In this document: positions 5,952-6,297 of the stretch, one piece after another
How the letters are laid out: the number at the start of each line of letters is the position of its first letter
How positions within the stretch are numbered: the stretch's first letter is position 1
DNA from: Desulfobacterales bacterium
GTDB taxonomy: Bacteria; Desulfobacterota; Desulfobacteria; Desulfobacterales; JAHEIW01
Direction of reading: 5' to 3'
Assembly: GCA_030145015.1 (NCBI GenBank)
Contig: JAQYWI010000260.1
Location: 1-6,297 of the forward strand
DNA: 6,297 bases
Notes under the pieces: generated by a model
What the model was told of the DNA's origin: nothing
Database searches by the model: none
The model's input: the letters and a program-made list of their open reading frames with translations, nothing else
Translations under genes and position numbers: made by a program

Positions 5952-5993
5952 ATGCGGTGAAATCACCATCTTGAACTGGTGATTTCACCGCAT
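5952..5993. repeat. Perfect 17-base inverted repeat made of two tandem operator-like dyads
   Basis: ATGCGGTGAAATCACCA (5952-5968) and TGGTGATTTCACCGCAT (5977-5993) are exact reverse complements around an eight-base spacer. Each arm is itself a dyad, GGTGA-2-TCACC (5956-5967 and 5978-5989), with centres 22 bases apart, about two helical turns. Flanking ATCAT (5944-5948) and ATGAT (5995-5999) extend the symmetry. No T-run follows on either strand. The centres lie about 119 and 141 bases upstream of the predicted sigma-54 start, a usual distance for an enhancer-binding activator. A bare hairpin or mobile repeat remains possible. Confidence 0.6.
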
Positions 5994-6117
5994 CATGATG
6001 GTTTCAACGGCAATCGATAAGGGTTTTTAAAAAATGCGCCCGACCTCACTACAGGAACATGGGCGAAAAGTCAATTCCCAACACAGATAAATACAAAACA
6101 GCGGGTTGTTTTATTCA

Positions 6118-6129
6118 AATGAATTCACC
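6118..6129. promoter_or_regulatory. Possible degenerate third copy of the dyad site
   Basis: AATGAATTCACC matches GGTGA-2-TCACC at 10 of 12 positions and contains the 8-base palindrome TGAATTCA. It lies just upstream of the plus-strand -24/-12 match. In an AT-rich region a chance match is plausible. Confidence 0.25.
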
Positions 6130-6139
6130 ACGAACGGTT

Positions 6140-6155
6140 TGGTATGGTAATTGCC
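6140..6155 (+). promoter_or_regulatory. Weaker sigma-54-like (-24/-12) match facing right
   Basis: TGGTATGGTAATTGCC has GG (6141-6142) and GC (6153-6154) exactly 12 bases apart and a TTGC box. It departs from TGGCAC at two positions in the -24 element and at the base after TTGC. It would start transcription near 6166, about 90 bases before ATG 6257. The dyads at 5956-5989 lie roughly 180-205 bases upstream of that point. Confidence 0.4.
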
Positions 6156-6256
6156 TCTTACAGGAGTGGGTCATAAGGGGTCCTGGATTTTAATTTAAAG
6201 CCGGAGACCGCGGATTGATATTAAAAAGCTCGATCTATCAAAATGGCGTTTTAAAA

Positions 6257-6297
6257 ATGAAAAAGGTTGTTTTTTTAATTTTGGCCATTTTTATTGG
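6257..6297 (+). CDS. Possible start of a divergent exported protein (cut by window edge)
   Basis: Thirteen codons are visible, reading MKKVVFLILAIFI and then into a glycine: a short basic start followed by an uninterrupted hydrophobic run, as in a Sec signal peptide or an N-terminal membrane anchor. No clear Shine-Dalgarno sequence precedes the ATG, which lowers confidence. The frame is open for some distance upstream without a better start. Its product cannot be named from so little sequence. Its position opposite the cytochrome operon, behind a plausible sigma-54 match, suggests co-regulation with it. Confidence 0.45.
   Translation, partial: MKKVVFLILAIFI

Larger units (their letters stand above)
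5716..6256. other. Intergenic control region without a credible gene
   Basis: This 541-base stretch is AT-rich and contains no coding region I can support on either strand. It holds a minus-strand sigma-54-like promoter, a long inverted repeat made of two tandem dyads, a degenerate third dyad, and a weaker plus-strand sigma-54-like match, each listed separately. The transcribed leader of the cytochrome operon would be about 128 bases if the sigma-54 promoter is used. I see no tRNA, no riboswitch I recognise, and no clear IHF consensus site between the dyads and either promoter. Confidence 0.7.

Noticed and set aside
5952..5993. Rho-independent terminator
   Set aside because: The stem is long, but no T-run follows on either strand, and it sits far upstream of both flanking starts rather than after a gene.
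5716..6256. CRISPR array, tRNA or small RNA gene
   Set aside because: There are no regularly spaced direct repeats and no cloverleaf-like pattern; only the inverted repeat and promoter-like motifs stand out.

Overview
The window holds a six-gene minus-strand cluster of membrane-bound multihaem cytochromes. It is followed at the right end by a 541-base intergenic control region and by what may be the first codons of a divergent plus-strand gene. High CXXCH density, moderate GC, b-type cytochromes paired with multihaem c-type cytochromes, and a sigma-54-type promoter suggest an anaerobic, cytochrome-rich bacterium. A Desulfobacterota (sulfate- or metal-reducing 'deltaproteobacterial') lineage is the most likely source. 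That assignment is inference; no taxonomic marker gene is present.

Layout in transcription order (right to left). Module 1: an octahaem cytochrome c with signal peptide and C-terminal membrane anchor (5715-4654); a four-helix dihaem cytochrome b (4657-3770, GTG start overlapping the preceding stop); and a trihaem cytochrome c with N-terminal membrane anchor (3755-2874). Module 2 repeats the same order with diverged paralogues: octahaem c (2781-1615), cytochrome b (1568-780) and trihaem c (713 to beyond the left edge). The modules are separated by 92 bases carrying two hairpins, one of which would cover the ribosome binding site of the second octahaem gene.

Inferred joint role: each b subunit would exchange electrons between the quinone pool and b haems across the cytoplasmic membrane. 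The octahaem and trihaem c subunits, both anchored with their haem domains in the periplasm, would extend the wire toward periplasmic or outer-surface partners. Each module would carry 8 + 3 c haems and probably 2 b haems. No catalytic subunit (molybdopterin, FeS or CXXCK-type reductase) is visible, so an electron-relay complex is more likely than a substrate-specific reductase. No established gene name could be assigned with confidence.

Regulation: upstream of the first octahaem gene lies a good sigma-54 -24/-12 match on the minus strand (5870-5854). About 110-150 bases upstream of the predicted start is a perfect 17-base inverted repeat (5952-5993). It resolves into two tandem copies of the dyad GGTGA-2-TCACC with centres 22 bases apart, the position and form expected of an enhancer site for a sigma-54 activator. 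A second, weaker -24/-12 match on the plus strand (6140-6155) faces the possible plus-strand gene at 6257. The dyads may therefore serve two divergent sigma-54 promoters.
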